Source of the DNA: Enterovibrio calviensis DSM 14347
GTDB taxonomy: Bacteria > Pseudomonadota > Gammaproteobacteria > Enterobacterales > Vibrionaceae
Assembly: GCF_000621165.1 (NCBI RefSeq)
Contig: NZ_JHZA01000016.1
Coordinates: 62,001 to 126,000 of the forward strand
Length of the DNA: 64,000 nucleotides
Direction: 5' to 3'
Below, one piece after another: positions 61,388 to 64,000 of the stretch (positions are counted from its first letter, which is position 1; every line of letters starts with the position of its first letter). Made by a program: the position numbers and the translations under genes. The notes beneath the pieces were generated by a model. The model was given only the letters and a program-made list of their open reading frames with translations. It ran no database searches and was not told where the DNA came from.

Positions 61388-61413
61388 AAAAAAGGCGCTT
61401 TTCAGCGCCTTTT
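61388..61413. terminator. Bidirectional terminator, flavodoxin/tyrS
   Basis: GGCGCT and AGCGCC pair around TTTC, with A6 before and T4 after, between convergent genes. Confidence 0.8.
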
Positions 61414-61469
61414 CATTTTGGGTCACATAGCTCAGTAGTAAAAGCTAAGTGCTAAAGCTCAGCAGTAAA

Positions 61470-62657
61470 TTACGCTAACGTGATACGTGCGAATTTACGT
61501 TTACCCACTTGGTAAACAGAAGTACCTGCCGCAGGAACCAGTTTCGTATCTTCGACTTTTTCGCCGTCAATCTTCACTGCACCTTGGCGAATCATACGCA
61601 TCGCATCTGAGGTAGAGCCAACTAGGTCAGCGTCTTTCAGAAGGTTCGCAATCGCGACGCCTTGCTCAAAAGAGAATTCAGCCATTTCTTCTGGCATCGC
61701 ACCTTTTTGGAAACGATTGATGAATTCAGCTTCAGCGGCTTCTGCATCAGTTTCAGAGTGGAAACGCGCAATGATTTCTTTTGCCAGCAAGATCTTCACA
61801 TCACGTGGGTTCTTACCGCCTTCGATGTCTGCTTTAAATTGTGCAATTTCTTCCAATGGACGGAATGACAGCAATTCAAAGTAGTTCCACATCAAATCAT
61901 CAGAGATAGACATGATTTTGCCGAACATCTCGTTAGGCACATCGCTGATACCAATGTAGTTGTGAGCAGACTTTGACATCTTCTTCACGCCGTCCAGGCC
62001 CACCAGCAAAGGCATGGTGATCACAACTTGTTGAGACTGACCGTTTTGCTTTTGTAGCTCACGACCCATCAACAAGTTGAATTTCTGATCCGTACCGCCC
62101 AGTTCAACATCCGCTTCAAGCGCAACTGAGTCATAACCTTGCAGAAGCGGGTAAATGAATTCATGGATAGCGATTGGTTGGTTGTTGGTGTAACGCTTTT
62201 TAAAATCATCACGCTCAAGCATACGCGCAACGGTAGAGCTTGCCGCCAAACGGATCATGCCGTCTGTGCCTAGCTCACTCAACCAGCTTGAGTTGAACTC
62301 AATGCGGGTTTTAGCAGGATCCAAAATTTTGAAGATCTGCTCTTTGTACGTTTCAGCATTGCTAAGCACTTGCTCACGAGTCAGCGGCGGACGCGTTGCG
62401 TTCTTGCCACTTGGATCACCCACCATCGCGGTATAATCACCGATCAGGAAGATAACTTCATGGCCCAGCTCTTGAAACGCACGCAATTTATTCATGATCA
62501 CAGTGTGACCAAGGTGAATATCTGGCGCCGTTGGATCCGCACCCAACTTGATACGAAGAGGACGGTTTTCTTTTAGTTTCGCAATCAGTTCCGCTTCAGG
62601 AATCAATTCCTCAACACCACGCTTAATTTCGGCTAGCGCGGCTTCAATGCTCGCCAT
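61470..62657 (-). CDS. tyrS: Tyrosyl-tRNA synthetase
   Basis: TyrS charges tRNA-Tyr. The 395-residue class I synthetase has HIGH as HLGHTVIM near residue 48, the KMSKS loop as [10 protein letters not shown] near residue 231, and a C-terminal S4 RNA-binding domain ([18 protein letters not shown]). At 395 residues it belongs to the shorter bacterial type, distinct from the 424-residue E. coli enzyme. It is divergent from the M23 peptidase, a pairing seen in Vibrio. Confidence 0.96.
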   Translation of the reverse strand: MASIEAALAEIKRGVEELIPEAELIAKLKENRPLRIKLGADPTAPDIHLGHTVIMNKLRAFQELGHEVIFLIGDYTAMVGDPSGKNATRPPLTREQVLSNAETYKEQIFKILDPAKTRIEFNSSWLSELGTDGMIRLAASSTVARMLERDDFKKRYTNNQPIAIHEFIYPLLQGYDSVALEADVELGGTDQKFNLLMGRELQKQNGQSQQVVITMPLLVGLDGVKKMSKSAHNYIGISDVPNEMFGKIMSISDDLMWNYFELLSFRPLEEIAQFKADIEGGKNPRDVKILLAKEIIARFHSETDAEAAEAEFINRFQKGAMPEEMAEFSFEQGVAIANLLKDADLVGSTSDAMRMIRQGAVKIDGEKVEDTKLVPAAGTSVYQVGKRKFARITLA

Positions 62658-62846
62658 ATTTTATCGCTCCCACAGAATCGGCATTTTTTCGTAAGCCGAC
62701 ATACTACTTGAATAGCGATGGTTTTTGAAACCAGTTAAACTGAAAGCAAGCTAAAACGGATTCACTGGCCATTCTGTATTCACAAAGGGATTTGGCATAA
62801 ACATGGTGCATTCGAATAAATCCCTTTTTCTAATGATTGTTTCTTA

Positions 62847-64000
62847 ATGCCTGTTAATAAAATTGCTGCGTTACCAAAGTTTCATCAATTGTTGATCATG
62901 GCTCTCAGTGCCTTCATTGTGCTACTGGTTGCGATTCCTTCAGAATCACCGGCTCAACATCCCGATGCCAAGTTTGAGGTGGGGAAACTTTACCCAATAC
63001 CTCTAGAAACCTCTTCTTTATTGCCACCTAAAGGTGAACCGCAACCGAACCAGTCATTTGTTCCGCTCGAGTGGCACAAATTTAGCGTTCAGGCGGGTGA
63101 TAGCCTTGCTGGTATTTTTGACCGTGTGGGTATTAGCCCAACCACGCTTTACCGACTGATAAACAGCGACAAGGGCACTAAGTCTCTCGCCTCACTCAAA
63201 GTGGGCGATGAAATTCGCCTAGGCTTTGATGAAAATGGCCTGTTTACCCAACTGGTTCAGCCTAAAAATGCCAACGAAACGCTAATCGTTAACCGCATTG
63301 GAAATGACTTCGTTTCCAAAGTGGAATCCAAGCAAATCGACACACAAGTTAACTATGCATCGGCAACCATTACGTCTAGTTTCTGGAATGCTGGCGTAAG
63401 TGGCGGGCTAAGCCCCAATCAAATCATGGAGCTTGCTGGTCTTTTTGGCTGGGATATTGATTTCGCATTAGATATTCGCCAAGGCGACCACTTCTCGGTG
63501 CTGTATGAAGAGCAACTTGTTGAAGGTGAGATGATTGGTCGAGGCGATATCCTTGCCGCCACTTTCACCAACCGCGGCGAAACGTTTACCGCCATTCGTT
63601 CGAAGACGGGGAAATACTACGACGAAAAAGGACGCGCCATGAAAAAAGCGTTCTTACGTTCACCGGTTAACTTCCGTTACGTCAGCTCTAACTTTAACCC
63701 GCGTCGTCTGCACCCTGTCACTGGCAAAGTGAAATCCCACAGAGGTACTGACTATGTTGCACCTGTTGGTACGCCAATATGGGCAGCTGGTGACGGTATC
63801 GTCATGAAGTCGGCATATAACCAATTCAACGGTCACTATGTCTTCATCAAACACAGCTCCACCTACATCACCAAGTATTTGCACCTCACCAAACGTAAGG
63901 TCAAAACGGGTCAGCGTGTGAAGCAGGGACAAACTATTGGTACGCTGGGCGGAACAGGGCGCGTAACAGGCCCGCATTTGCACTATGAATTTTTGGTACA
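62847..64000 (+). CDS. M23 peptidoglycan DD-metalloendopeptidase, 3' end cut
   Basis: The gene runs off the right edge after 384 codons. The protein has a membrane anchor or signal (KFHQLLIMALSAFIVLLVAI), a LysM/OapA-like domain near 85-130 (HKFSVQAGDSLAGIFDRVG), and an M23 catalytic domain with both zinc motifs, SHRGTDY and GPHLHYEF. Such enzymes cut peptide crosslinks in cell-wall growth, as MepM of E. coli and the Shy proteins of V. cholerae do. The first in-frame ATG is 62847; no clear ribosome site precedes it. Confidence 0.9.
   Translation, partial: MPVNKIAALPKFHQLLIMALSAFIVLLVAIPSESPAQHPDAKFEVGKLYPIPLETSSLLPPKGEPQPNQSFVPLEWHKFSVQAGDSLAGIFDRVGISPTTLYRLINSDKGTKSLASLKVGDEIRLGFDENGLFTQLVQPKNANETLIVNRIGNDFVSKVESKQIDTQVNYASATITSSFWNAGVSGGLSPNQIMELAGLFGWDIDFALDIRQGDHFSVLYEEQLVEGEMIGRGDILAATFTNRGETFTAIRSKTGKYYDEKGRAMKKAFLRSPVNFRYVSSNFNPRRLHPVTGKVKSHRGTDYVAPVGTPIWAAGDGIVMKSAYNQFNGHYVFIKHSSTYITKYLHLTKRKVKTGQRVKQGQTIGTLGGTGRVTGPHLHYEFLV

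Noticed and set aside
61421-61470. AGCTCAGTAGT-like stretch resembling a tRNA D-arm
   Set aside because: No anticodon arm, T-arm or acceptor stem can be built around it.

Overview
The window looks like part of the large chromosome of a Vibrio species. Support comes from the gene families and their order: vpsR, the xerD-dsbC-recJ-prfB-lysS cluster, ung-nfo, grcA, thrABC, arcA/arcB, yhcC, tandem gltBD pairs, mtnN-btuF, and a DUF3545 protein. Both flanks are cut: the first 100 bases hold only the 5' end of ptsP, and the last gene, an M23 peptidase, runs off the right end. Almost everything is housekeeping or core regulation. I see no IS element, prophage, CRISPR array, integron, tRNA or rRNA.

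Layout. 1-6435: ptsP-rppH and mutH diverge across an AT-rich gap, followed by tas, a DUF1127 protein with a possible 25-residue upstream ORF, a PACE efflux pump, and the biofilm regulator vpsR. 6436-15183: an exported amidohydrolase and the leftward xerD-dsbC-recJ-prfB-lysS cluster, in which prfB carries the classic programmed +1 frameshift. 15184-25233: fldB, brnQ, trmN6, srmB, two AgcS symporters, yaaA, DUF3545 and a hemerythrin. 25457-32800: ung-nfo, grcA with ArcA- and FNR-like sites, and thrLABC with a readable attenuator. 33027-42949: a stand-alone aceK, a small beta-barrel-like protein, an RraA/aldolase-like protein, convergent arcA and arcB separated by an octamer repeat, a diguanylate cyclase and yhcC. 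43351-55890: two complete, dissimilar glutamate synthase operons, each behind a structured leader. 55953-59203: mtnN, a divergent CbiB-like protein, btuF and a TRIC-family protein. 59375-61350: a compact operon of a VOC protein, a questin-oxidase-family protein and a flavodoxin. 61470-64000: tyrS and the M23 peptidase.

How the genes connect. Redox control recurs: ArcA/ArcB, their likely target grcA, an FNR-like box upstream of arcA, and an ArcB that keeps Cys180 but has Tyr at position 241. Nitrogen and amino-acid flow is the second theme: two GOGATs, thrABC, BrnQ and two AgcS carriers. VpsR and the GGEEF protein both belong to c-di-GMP/biofilm control.

The least explained items are the VOC/questin-oxidase/flavodoxin operon, the hairpin-rich gltB leaders with GGA in loops, the CbiB-like protein that lacks the family's core motifs, the periplasm-directed nucleoside-deaminase-like amidohydrolase, and the short tandem repeats beside ung and arcB. 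Family names come from recognising protein sequences by eye; no database search was run.
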